Below, in pieces: positions 25,258-31,975 of a stretch of 31,975 nt of DNA. A program made the translations under genes and the position numbers. Origin of the DNA: Chloroflexota bacterium (GTDB taxonomy: Bacteria; Chloroflexota; Anaerolineae; UBA1429). The stretch lies in the NCBI GenBank assembly GCA_012513595.1, contig JAAZBY010000007.1:1-31975 (forward strand), read 5' to 3'. The notes under the pieces were generated by a model. It was not told the DNA's origin. It was given only the letters and a program-made list of their open reading frames with translations, and did not search any database. Within the stretch, counting starts at the first letter, position 1. Every line of letters begins with the position of its first letter.

Positions 25258-25911
25258 ATGGACTGGCAACATCTCTTCCGCGCCTGGCGGCTCTCCGCGC
25301 CGCTACACAAGTTCGGCCCGCCCGCTGCGGAGGAGGAGATCCATCGCGCCGAGGCGAAACTGGGGATCCGGCTGCCCGAGAGCCTGCGCACCCTCTACCG
25401 CTTCTGCAACGGCGGGGATCTCCTGGCGGGCAACCTGAGGATTCACCCGCTGGAGTGCGCGGATGACGACTTTTCGCTGGTAACCGCTACAGACGCGATG
25501 AGAGAATACCATTGGTCGGTGCCGGAGGAGGTGCTCCAGTTTGGCGGCAACGGCTCGGAGGAGACCTTCGGCATCTGGCTGCCAGAGACCCCCGGCACGC
25601 CGTTTGACCATCCCATCCTCGACACCGGAGAGATCTTTGACGCCGAGTCCCTCGCCGTCGTCGGGACCTCGCTGTTGCCCTTTCTCTACTACTGGACGGC
25701 CTACTATGTGACCCTCTATGAGGGTGAGACGGCGGCGCTCGACGCCCTGGGCCTGCCCGAGCCTCTGCGCAGCGACCCCTATGACGTGGACATGCCGGCG
25801 CTGTGCGCCTGGGCTGACCCCAACCTGCCGGACCATGCCCCGAACCTGTACGAGCGGGGGCTGGACGCCGAGGGCCTCTGGACGCTGTTCGGGGGCCGGC
25901 GGGGGGCCTAG
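25258..25911 (+). CDS. SMI1/KNR4 (SUKH) family protein
   Basis: 217 residues, ATG with AAGGAG about 10 nt upstream. The SUKH fold opening is clear: GPPAAEEEIHRAEAKLGIRLPESLRTLYRFCNGGDLL (about 20-56), followed by the HPLE turn and FGGNGSEETFGIWLPE in the middle. The last 60 residues are acidic with several Trp. SUKH proteins include immunity proteins against contact-delivered nuclease toxins and also plain housekeeping relatives. No toxin or secretion gene is nearby, so the function is open. It has its own promoter and is followed after 64 bp by an ABC exporter. Confidence 0.75.
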   Translation: MDWQHLFRAWRLSAPLHKFGPPAAEEEIHRAEAKLGIRLPESLRTLYRFCNGGDLLAGNLRIHPLECADDDFSLVTATDAMREYHWSVPEEVLQFGGNGSEETFGIWLPETPGTPFDHPILDTGEIFDAESLAVVGTSLLPFLYYWTAYYVTLYEGETAALDALGLPEPLRSDPYDVDMPALCAWADPNLPDHAPNLYERGLDAEGLWTLFGGRRGA

Positions 25912-25975
25912 CGCCGCGGCGGGCGGGCGCCTGCGTAATCGGGGCCAGCCCCCTGAGCCCAAGTGAGGTGTTGCC

Positions 25976-27934
25976 ATGATGATGCAGCGCGGCTTTCGGC
26001 GGCTGGTGGAGGCCCCTGACGAGAAACCCCACGTGACGGGCCACCTCCTGCGGCGGGTGCTCCGCTATGCTGGCCCCTACCGCTGGCCGATCCTCGGCAT
26101 GCTCCTCACCATCGTGGCCAGCTCGGGGCTGGCCCTGCTCACCCCGCTGATCATCCGCGACCTGCTGGATAGGACCATCCCCGCCAAGAACATGCAGCGG
26201 CTGCTTTGGCTCTCGGCGGCGCTCTTGGCCATCCCGGCGCTGAACGCCGCGCTGGGCGTGGCCCAGCGGCGCCTCAGTGCGCTGGTCGGCGAGGGGGTCA
26301 TCTATGACCTGCGCCTGGCGCTGTACGGGTCGCTACAGCGCATGTCGTTGCGCTTTTTCACCAACACCAAGGTGGGCGAGCTGATGAGCCGCCTGAACAA
26401 CGACGTGGTGGGCGCGCAGAACGCCATCAGCAGCACCCTGGTGGGCATCATCACCCAGATCGTGCGGGCGGCGGCGCTCCTCGCCGTGATGTTCACGCTC
26501 GAGTGGCGGCTGACCCTGATCACCGTCACCGTCCTGCCCCTCTTTATCGTGGCGGCGCGGATGTTGGCGGGCCGTCTGCGCGTGGTGGCGCGCAAGCAGA
26601 TGGAGTCGATCGCCCAGATGAACGCCATGATGAACGAGACGCTCAACATCGGCGGGGCGTTGCTCGTCAAGCTATTCGGCCGCCGCGGCCTGGAGGTGGA
26701 CCGCTTCAGCCAGCGCGCCGCCGAGGTGCGCGACCTGGGCGTGCAGCGGGCCTACTCGGGCTCGCTGTTCGGGGCGATCATCGGCCTGGTGAGCGCCGTG
26801 GGCACGGCCCTCGTCTACGGCCTGGGGGGCTACCTGGTCATCCAGGAAGCCTTTACCGTGGGCACCATCGTCGCCTTTGGGTCCTACCTGGGCAACCTGT
26901 ACACGGCGCTGCAGGGCCTCTCCAACGCGCCGGTCGATTTTGCCACCTCGCTGGTCAGCTTTGAGCGCGTCTTTGAGGTGATCGACCTCCCCGTCGACAT
27001 CCCGGAGAAGCCGGACGCGCTGGCCGTGCACGACGTCTCGGGTGAGATCGTCTTTGACGACGTCACCTTTCGCTACGAGAGCGGGGACGAGGCCGTGCTG
27101 AGCGACGTACGCCGATACGGCAGTATGGACAGCGTCACGGCGGCCCTCTCGGGCGCGCGGCCCGCCCAGGCGACCGCCGAGGCCGCGCCGCACACCCAGG
27201 CGCGCACCATCGCCCTGGAGAACGTCTCTTTCCGTGCCGCGCCGGGCGCGCTGGTGGCGCTGGTGGGCCCCTCCGGCGCCGGCAAGACGACCTTGACCTA
27301 CCTGATCCCCCGGCTGTACGACCCCACCGAGGGGGCCATCCGCCTCGACGGGCACGACCTGCGCGACCTGACGCTCGAGTCGCTCTCCGCCCAGATCGGC
27401 ATGGTCACCCAAGAGACCTACCTGTTCCACGACACGATCCGTACCAACCTGGCCTACGCCCGGCTGGACGCGACCCAGGAAGAGCTGGAGGCGGCCTGCC
27501 GCGTGGCCAACATCGACGCGTTCATCCGCGCTTTGCCCGATGGGTACGACACCATCGTCGGTGAGCGGGGCTACCGCCTGAGCGGCGGCGAGAAGCAGCG
27601 CCTGGCGCTGGCCCGTGTGATCCTCAAGGACCCCCGCATCCTGGTGCTGGACGAGGCCACCTCCAGCCTCGACTCCGAATCGGAGGCGCTGATCCAGGAC
27701 GCGCTGAGCCGGGTGATGGCCGGGCGCACCAGCATCGTCATCGCCCACCGCCTGAGCACCATCCTGGCGGCCGACGAGATCCTGGTGATCGATCGGGGCA
27801 GGATCGTGGAGAGCGGCAACCACGCCTCGCTCCTGGCCCAGGGCGGCCTGTACGCGCACCTGTACGAGACGCAGTTCCGCAGGGGCCAGGCCGAGCCAGA
27901 AAGCGCCGCTCAGCCCCGGCCGTACTCCTCGTAG
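25976..27934 (+). CDS. ABC transporter half-molecule, fused permease and ATPase (exporter type)
   Basis: 652 residues. An N-terminal permease of about six helices (roughly 45-345) is fused to a nucleotide-binding domain with Walker A GPSGAGKT (431-438), signature LSGGEKQ (535-541), Walker B ILVLDE (555-560) and the switch His in IVIAHRLST. It should dimerise and export a lipid, peptide or drug using ATP. Between the first strand of the ATPase (VTFRYESGDE, about 363-372) and ALENVSF (413 on) there is a segment of about 35 residues rich in Ala and Arg that is not found in standard members. Three ATGs lie in a row at the start; GTGAGGTG precedes them. The last 25 bp overlap the convergent gene. 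Confidence 0.92.
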   Translation: MMMQRGFRRLVEAPDEKPHVTGHLLRRVLRYAGPYRWPILGMLLTIVASSGLALLTPLIIRDLLDRTIPAKNMQRLLWLSAALLAIPALNAALGVAQRRLSALVGEGVIYDLRLALYGSLQRMSLRFFTNTKVGELMSRLNNDVVGAQNAISSTLVGIITQIVRAAALLAVMFTLEWRLTLITVTVLPLFIVAARMLAGRLRVVARKQMESIAQMNAMMNETLNIGGALLVKLFGRRGLEVDRFSQRAAEVRDLGVQRAYSGSLFGAIIGLVSAVGTALVYGLGGYLVIQEAFTVGTIVAFGSYLGNLYTALQGLSNAPVDFATSLVSFERVFEVIDLPVDIPEKPDALAVHDVSGEIVFDDVTFRYESGDEAVLSDVRRYGSMDSVTAALSGARPAQATAEAAPHTQARTIALENVSFRAAPGALVALVGPSGAGKTTLTYLIPRLYDPTEGAIRLDGHDLRDLTLESLSAQIGMVTQETYLFHDTIRTNLAYARLDATQEELEAACRVANIDAFIRALPDGYDTIVGERGYRLSGGEKQRLALARVILKDPRILVLDEATSSLDSESEALIQDALSRVMAGRTSIVIAHRLSTILAADEILVIDRGRIVESGNHASLLAQGGLYAHLYETQFRRGQAEPESAAQPRPYSS

Positions 27935-28983
27935 GCGGCCAGGAGGGCCCGGACGTTGGCCGTCGGCGTGTCGGCCTGGATGTTGTGCGCCGTGCAGAGG
28001 ATGTACCCGCCGCGGCCGGCCACCGCCCCAGCCACGGCCTGCACCTCGCGGCGCACGTCGTCCGGGCTGCCAAAGGGGAGCGTCCGCTGGATCGAGATCC
28101 CCCCGTGGAAGGCGATCTGCCCGCCGAACGCGTCGAGCAGCCCACCGAGGGCCATGCCGGCCGCCTCCGGCTGCACCGACTGGAGCACGTCCAGCCCGCA
28201 GGCGATCATGTCGGGGATCAGCGGCGCCACCGCGCCGCAGGTGTGGTGCATCGAGAGGGCGCCGTGCCCGGCGATGATGCGCAGGTACTCGGCAAAGCCG
28301 GGCTGCAGCAGGCGGCGCCAGGTGCCCGGAGAGACGAGCAGCCCGCCCTGAGCGCCGAAATCGTCACCGGTGACGACGATGTCGATCCCGCCGTCGGCTG
28401 CCGCGAGCACCCGCTCGAGGTAGACGCGGTAGAAGGCGCGGATGCGGCCGATGACGGCCTCGGCCAGGTCGGTGCGCAGGGCGAGGTCGAGCAGGGCCTG
28501 CTCGATCCCGCGCAGGTACATGGCCGGCTTGAGCTGGGCCACGCGGTTGAGCCGGTCACCCATGAAGCAGACCACACGCCCCGCCTCGCGCAGGGCGCGG
28601 CACTGGTCGCGGACGACGCCATAGTCATAGTGGTCGGGCGAGGGCCAGCCCGGGTAGGCCAGCAGGCTCTCGACGCTGTCGCACCCGGCCAGAGGAGAGG
28701 CGGCCACCTCCGAGTAGCGCTCGGTGCCGTGGGCGGTGGGCACGTCGACCTCCCTGCGCAGGACGCCCCAGATATCTCGCCCCTGGCCCAGGGGAGGGCC
28801 GACGTAGCGCGGGCCGAGGATGTAGCGCAGGTCGACGTCGTGCGCATCGAGAAAGGCGGCGTACGGCGCGGCAGACTCGGCCTCGATGCGCCGGATCATG
28901 GCGTCGGAGGCCCAAAAGTCGCGGGGCAGCCGGTCGGCCGGCCCGTGCTCAAGGGTCAGAAAGGTGCGTTCGCGAGAGTCCAT
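27910..28983 (-). CDS. UroD-superfamily protein with methyltransferase-type zinc site (MtaA/CmuA-like)
   Basis: 357 residues from the ATG at 28983, with GAGGGGG upstream; a longer frame from 29037 has no ribosome site. The fold is that of uroporphyrinogen decarboxylase, but the N-terminal RQAGR porphyrin-binding motif is absent (DRLPRDFWASD instead). A His-x-Cys pair is present (His247, Cys249 in HHTCGAV) with a late Cys330 (YILCTAHNIQ), the zinc-thiolate set of corrinoid:coenzyme M-type methyltransferases. I therefore read it as a methyl transfer enzyme acting with a corrinoid partner, not haem synthesis. Substrate unknown. It shares this theme with the folate methyltransferase at 22.4-23.3 kb, although they are not in one operon. 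Confidence 0.75.
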   Translation of the reverse strand: MDSRERTFLTLEHGPADRLPRDFWASDAMIRRIEAESAAPYAAFLDAHDVDLRYILGPRYVGPPLGQGRDIWGVLRREVDVPTAHGTERYSEVAASPLAGCDSVESLLAYPGWPSPDHYDYGVVRDQCRALREAGRVVCFMGDRLNRVAQLKPAMYLRGIEQALLDLALRTDLAEAVIGRIRAFYRVYLERVLAAADGGIDIVVTGDDFGAQGGLLVSPGTWRRLLQPGFAEYLRIIAGHGALSMHHTCGAVAPLIPDMIACGLDVLQSVQPEAAGMALGGLLDAFGGQIAFHGGISIQRTLPFGSPDDVRREVQAVAGAVAGRGGYILCTAHNIQADTPTANVRALLAAYEEYGRG

Positions 28984-29079
28984 GGTCCCCCTCTGCATGG
29001 CGGCGGATAGCGCGGGCAGTATAGGCGTCCGCCCCATCCGGCGCGAGTGCCGCCTTGCCGAAACGGAGAGAAGAAGGAC

Positions 29080-29219
29080 AGGATTTACAGGATTGGGAGG
29101 ATTCGGAGAGCCGAACGGATTATGATGAGGGCTATGGAACCAGGACTACCAGGGACGCATGGAGCCCATGCATCCATCCTGTCAATCCTGTCAATCCTGT
29201 AAATCCTGTCAATCCTGTC
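29080..29219. repeat. Intergenic element of 9-nt repeat units in inverted arms (copy B)
   Basis: The left arm (29080-29106) has units AGGATTTAC, AGGATTGGG and AGGATTCGG, decaying inward. The right arm (29175-29219) has five units of the reverse complement, CATCCTGTC then AATCCTGT(C/A). Outer edges are AAGAAGGACAGGATT (29071-29085) and its exact reverse complement (29211-29225), shared with copy A's right arm. The centre of about 68 nt has no open frame of note. Confidence 0.85.
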
Positions 29220-29266
29220 CTTCTTATCCTCTTGCCGCCCCGAGGCGCGCCCAACCAGTAACCCGG

Positions 29267-29295
29267 TTGGGCGGAGCGTGTTGTTACGCTATAAT
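29267..29295 (+). promoter_or_regulatory. Promoter of the lipid kinase-plsY operon
   Basis: TTGGGC (29267-29272), 17 nt, TATAAT (29290-29295). The -10 is perfect and the -35 weak (3 of 6). The -35 lies in the right half of a 7-bp inverted repeat (29249-29255 with 29266-29272), which could be an operator. Start point near 29302. Confidence 0.6.
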
Positions 29296-29342
29296 CAGGC
29301 CCGTTTTCGCCGCCGCACTCTCATCGAAGACAGGGGTCGTCA

Positions 29343-30254
29343 ATGCCGAGCATCAAGATCATCGTCAACCCGTTGGCCGGCCGGGGCTACGCCACGCGCA
29401 TCACGCCGCTGATTCGCGAGACTTTCCAGGAACTGGGCGCCGATTTTGACCTGGTCGAGACGCGGGCCGCCGGGCAGGCCATCGACCTGGCCAGCCAGGC
29501 GGTGGCCGACGGTTTCAAGATCGTCGTCGCCGTGGGCGGCGATGGCACCTCGCACGAGGTGGTCAACGGCATGATGGCCAACGGCGACGGTGCCTCCGCC
29601 ACGCTCGGGTGCATCCCGGCCGGCTCGGGCAACGACTTTGCCGTCATGTCGGGCGCGCCGGTGGACGTCCGCCAGGCTTGCGAGCAGATCGTCCACGGCA
29701 ACACCCGTTTCATCGACGTCGGCCAGATGAGGCTGGACGGCCGCATCACCCGCTACTTTGACAACGCCGTGGGCCTCGGCTTTGACGGCTGGGTCACCCT
29801 GGAGGCGCGCAAGTTCCGCCGCATGCGCGGCATGGCCCTCTATGTGCCGGTGGTGCTCAAGACGATCTTTTCCAGCATGCAGCCGGTGCGCGCCACGATG
29901 ACCATCGACGGCGAGACCATCGAGCGGAAGGTCGTCATGGTGGCGGCCTGCAACGGCCCGCGCGAGGGGGGCTCCTTCCTGGTAGCCCCCGAGGCCCAGT
30001 TCGATGACGGCATCCTGGACCTTTCGATCACCGACTGGATGCCGAGGGTAGCGATGCTCGGGATGGTGCCCCGCTTTATCAGCGGCTCGCACGTGACGGA
30101 CCCCCGCGTGCGGCTGATGCGCGGGCGAGAGATCACCATCACCTCGGAGGATGCCATCATCGGGCACGCCGACGGGGAAATGCTGCCCATCCCGCTGCAC
30201 TCTGTCGAGATCCGCACGCTGCCGGGCGTGCTGCGGATCATCGCGCCGGCATGA
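29343..30254 (+). CDS. Diacylglycerol kinase family lipid kinase (YegS/DgkB-like)
   Basis: 303 residues, ATG with CAGGGG upstream. A soluble kinase that phosphorylates a lipid such as diacylglycerol, giving phosphatidic acid. The first strand and loop IIVNPLAGRG, the nucleotide-binding AVGGDGTSHEVVNG (GGDGT at 65-69) and IPAGSGNDFA (91-100) are the family's hallmarks. The C-terminal beta-domain has VMVAACNGPREGGSFLVAPEAQFDDGILDLSI and ends with IGHADGEML, the usual DGE site. It overlaps the next gene by 4 bp (ATGA), so the two are coupled and both concern phospholipid synthesis. Confidence 0.9.
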   Translation: MPSIKIIVNPLAGRGYATRITPLIRETFQELGADFDLVETRAAGQAIDLASQAVADGFKIVVAVGGDGTSHEVVNGMMANGDGASATLGCIPAGSGNDFAVMSGAPVDVRQACEQIVHGNTRFIDVGQMRLDGRITRYFDNAVGLGFDGWVTLEARKFRRMRGMALYVPVVLKTIFSSMQPVRATMTIDGETIERKVVMVAACNGPREGGSFLVAPEAQFDDGILDLSITDWMPRVAMLGMVPRFISGSHVTDPRVRLMRGREITITSEDAIIGHADGEMLPIPLHSVEIRTLPGVLRIIAPA

Positions 30255-30901
30255 GCGTGACGACGCCCCTCACGCTGCTTGGCGCGGCGCTCCTCGGTTA
30301 TACCCTGGGGGCGCTGCCCACCGGGGTGCTGGCCTGCCGGCTGGCCGGCGCGCCCGACGTGCGCACGGTGGGGAGCGGCCACACCGGCGGCACCAACGTG
30401 GCCCGCGCCACGGGGCGGGCCTGGATCGGGGCCCTCTCGGGCCTCGGCGACCTGGCCAAGGCGGCGGCCGCGGTGCTCCTGGCGCGCCTCTGGTGCCCTG
30501 GCGCGGTGCCGGGGCCGGGCTGGGCGGGGGCCGTAGCCGGCGCGGCCGCCGTGGTCGGGCACAACTGGTCGGCGTACATAGGCTTTCGCGGCGGGGTGGG
30601 CCTCTCGACGCTGGTCGGCATGCTGGCGGCCCAGGCGCCGCTCCCGACGGCGGGGGCGCTGGCCGTGGCCGTCCCGCTGTGGCTCGGCGCCCGGCGCCTC
30701 TTGCGGCACGACGCGCGCAGCACCGCCCTGACCATGGTGCTGGTCGTGCCGCTCCTGGCCTTGGCGGGGGCGCCGCTGCCGGCGCTGGCGAGCGGCCTCC
30801 TCGGGGCTCTGGCCGTAGCGGCCCGCGAGGTGGGCGATTGGCGGCGCGAGTACCGCGCCGGCGAGAGCTTTACCGAGCAGCTCACCGGCCGCCAGGGCTA
30901 A
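30251..30901 (+). CDS. PlsY-like glycerol-3-phosphate acyltransferase, divergent
   Basis: 216 residues with about five membrane helices. PlsY moves an acyl group from acyl phosphate to glycerol 3-phosphate. The opening GYTLGALPTGVLACRLAG matches the family's first helix, GSGHTGGTNVARATG (41-55) its first conserved loop (usually GSGNxGATN) and GHNWSAYIGFRGGVGLST (103-120) its second (usually GHxxPxFxGFxGGKG). Key changes are Asn to His in the first loop and the second-loop Lys to Val (GGKG to GGVG); the third motif near the end is hard to see. Activity may be altered, so I call it PlsY-like and give no symbol. Coupled to the lipid kinase by a 4-bp overlap. Confidence 0.75.
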   Translation: MSVTTPLTLLGAALLGYTLGALPTGVLACRLAGAPDVRTVGSGHTGGTNVARATGRAWIGALSGLGDLAKAAAAVLLARLWCPGAVPGPGWAGAVAGAAAVVGHNWSAYIGFRGGVGLSTLVGMLAAQAPLPTAGALAVAVPLWLGARRLLRHDARSTALTMVLVVPLLALAGAPLPALASGLLGALAVAAREVGDWRREYRAGESFTEQLTGRQG

Positions 30902-30961
30902 GGCGGCCGCCCCAGCCCTCGGCGCGGCGCGTCCCGCCCATCGGCAACGCGCCAAGAAAAG

Positions 30962-30990
30962 TTGACGCCGCCGCACTGCGGTGCTACAAT
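30962..30990 (+). promoter_or_regulatory. Promoter of the T-box/valS transcript
   Basis: TTGACG (30962-30967), 17 nt, TACAAT (30985-30990): both boxes match the consensus at 5 of 6. Start point near 30997, which leaves a leader of about 370 nt. Confidence 0.75.
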
Positions 30991-31002
30991 GGCGAGTGAA
31001 AG

Positions 31003-31227
31003 ACGTGGAGCAGGAGGAGTACGCAGCGCCACCCTGCCAGAGACGAGGGGTCACCGGCTGAGAGCCCCTCACAGAGGCCGCTGCCGAAGGTCGCCTGGGA
31101 GTCTGCCGGCTGAACGCACAGTAGGCCGGTACGGGTGCGCCCGTTAGCGCGCTACGAGTGCGGCATGCCGCATCGGGCGGCCTGCCGAATCGGAGTGGTA
31201 CCGCGAAAGACGCTTCTTTCGCCTCCG
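31003..31227 (+). ncRNA. T-box riboswitch controlling valS
   Basis: Senses uncharged tRNA-Val. Stem I carries the AGTA half of the specifier-loop motif (about 31020) and, on the return strand, GAAGGTC followed by CCTGGGAG, which puts GTC (31090-31092, a valine codon) as specifier. AGAGACGAGG and GGCTGAGAG lie in the upper stem I. The antiterminator is complete: CGGAG (31191-31195) pairs with CTCCG (31223-31227) around the bulge TGGTACC, with an inner helix GCGAAAGA (31203-31210) and TCTTTCGC (31215-31222). The TGGT (31196-31199) would pair with the ACCA end of tRNA-Val. Confidence 0.9.
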
Positions 31228-31300
31228 AGATGCCCTCTCTTCCGAGAGATGCCTTCTCTGGGGCGCGGGGAGCGTTTTCTGTTTCCCCGCCCCCGTCCGA
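31223..31300 (+). terminator. Probable attenuator of the T-box leader
   Basis: The 3' strand of the antiterminator (CTCC...GCCC, from 31223) can pair imperfectly with GGGGCGCGGGGAG (31260-31272), just before CGTTTTCTGTTT. A competing strong stem, CGGGGA with TCCCCG across that T-rich stretch, also exists. A transcription attenuator is the likely reading, but the exact fold is not resolved by eye. Confidence 0.4.
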
Positions 31301-31367
31301 GAAGGCGCACCCAGAGCAGAGCCGGGCCGCGGCAGGGGCCGCCGGCCGGCCGAGGAGGAACACGCAT

Positions 31368-31975
31368 ATGCACGCCAAGGCGCCTTTGCCCGCCGAGATG
31401 TCCAAGACCTACGACGCCAGCCAAATCGAGCAGCCGCTCTACGACTGGTGGGAGGCACAGGGCTACTTTCGCCCGGGCCCCCTGAACGGCCGGCAGCCCT
31501 TTGTCATCTCCATGCCGCCCCCCAACGTCACCGGCGCGCTGCACCTGGGCCACGCCCTGACGGCCGCGGTGGAGGACGCCCTCATCCGCCATCATCGCAT
31601 GGTTGGCGATGCGACCCTCTGGGTGCCGGGCACCGACCATGCCGGCATCGCCACCCAGAACGTGGTCGAGCGCGAGCTGGCCAAGGAGGGCATTACCCGC
31701 CAGGACCTGGGCCGCGAGGAGTTCATCCGCCGCTCTTGGGAGTGGAAGGAGATCTACCACGCCCGCATCACCGAGCAGCACCGCCGCCTCGGCGTATCGT
31801 GCGACTGGGAGCGCGAGCGCTTTACCTTTGACGAGGGGCTCTCGGCCGCCGTGCGCGAGGCGTTCGTGCGCCTCTATGAAAAGGGGCTCATCTACCGCGG
31901 CAAGTATCTGGTGAACTGGTGCCCCCGCTGCGGCACGGCGATCTCGGACCTCGAGGTGGAGCACGAGGAGGCCGA
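31368..31975 (+). CDS. valS: Valyl-tRNA synthetase, 3' end outside window
   Basis: Class I aminoacyl-tRNA synthetase charging tRNA-Val. The frame is open from the ATG at 31368 (GAGGAGG 9 nt upstream) to the window edge, giving about 202 residues of some 880. Visible marks are the lead-in [23 protein letters not shown], the HIGH motif in [15 protein letters not shown] (residues about 51-65), [29 protein letters not shown] and the start of the editing domain region [19 protein letters not shown]. The NVTG form and SCDWER block separate ValRS from IleRS and LeuRS. Regulated by the T-box upstream, whose GTC specifier agrees. Confidence 0.96.
   Translation, partial: MHAKAPLPAEMSKTYDASQIEQPLYDWWEAQGYFRPGPLNGRQPFVISMPPPNVTGALHLGHALTAAVEDALIRHHRMVGDATLWVPGTDHAGIATQNVVERELAKEGITRQDLGREEFIRRSWEWKEIYHARITEQHRRLGVSCDWERERFTFDEGLSAAVREAFVRLYEKGLIYRGKYLVNWCPRCGTAISDLEVEHEEA

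Larger units (their letters stand above)
28984..29342. other. Divergent intergenic region with repeat copy B and two promoters
   Basis: 359 bp without a gene. From left to right it holds a possible minus-strand -10 box, TATACT (29023-29018), for the UroD-like gene with no good -35; the repeat element (29080-29219); an inverted repeat, GCCCAAC (29249-29255) with GTTGGGC (29266-29272); and the plus-strand promoter at 29267-29295. Confidence 0.6.

Noticed and set aside
27910..28983. Uroporphyrinogen decarboxylase (hemE)
   Set aside because: The N-terminal RQAGR motif is missing and a His-x-Cys...Cys zinc set typical of corrinoid methyltransferases is present.
30887..30908. Terminator at the end of the plsY-like gene (GGCCGCC...GGCGGCC)
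   Set aside because: The stem overlaps the stop codon and no T run follows; too weak to call.

Overview
The window is G+C-rich bacterial chromosomal DNA with tightly packed genes, GTG as well as ATG starts, clear Shine-Dalgarno sites, and promoters of the form TTGAC(N)-16/17 nt-TA(N3)T. The gene content (N-type ATP synthase, a T-box in front of valS, a selenocysteine peroxiredoxin, FGGY kinase with Gfo/Idh dehydrogenases, corrinoid-type methyltransferases) fits an anaerobic or facultative member of the Chloroflexota, perhaps Anaerolineae-like. That placement is an inference from protein flavour and no marker gene proves it. No rRNA, tRNA, insertion sequence, phage gene or CRISPR array was seen.

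Layout. Bases 1-6282 (+) hold a sugar/polyol block: the end of a xylulokinase, a gamma-glutamyltransferase-like Ntn hydrolase, two Gfo/Idh/MocA dehydrogenases and an MFS transporter. Bases 6300-8055 (+) hold a peroxiredoxin whose catalytic cysteine codon is TGA, followed by a bacterial SECIS-like hairpin (a selenoprotein), then a metallo-beta-lactamase-fold protein. gltX (8059-9567, -) is divergent from a single-ring ClpB/ClpC-D2-like AAA+ ATPase (9882-11069, +). A long minus-strand block (20120 down to 11160) carries an N-type F1Fo ATP synthase operon in the order atpD-C-R-B-E-F-A-G, followed by a membrane-anchored ferrochelatase-like protein and zwf.

Upstream of the atp promoter, still on the minus strand, lie a hydantoinase/oxoprolinase-family protein (20328-22334), a pterin-binding methyltetrahydrofolate methyltransferase (22441-23280), an orphan betaine-type substrate-binding lipoprotein and a YigZ/IMPACT protein. 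On the plus strand follow a SUKH/SMI1-like protein and an ABC exporter half-transporter, convergent with an MtaA/CmuA-like UroD-superfamily protein (-). The right end (+) has a diacylglycerol-kinase-like lipid kinase translationally coupled to a divergent PlsY homologue, then a T-box riboswitch and the start of valS.

Working together: xylulokinase, dehydrogenases, transporter and zwf suggest import and oxidation of sugars or polyols feeding the pentose phosphate pathway. The ATP synthase is an accessory-type enzyme with a two-carboxylate rotor site and no atpQ. The corrinoid/pterin proteins hint at C1 or methyl-group metabolism. The best leads are the seleno-peroxiredoxin, the atpQ-less N-ATPase operon with its ferrochelatase-like passenger, and two intergenic elements built of 9-nt repeat units arranged as inverted arms.
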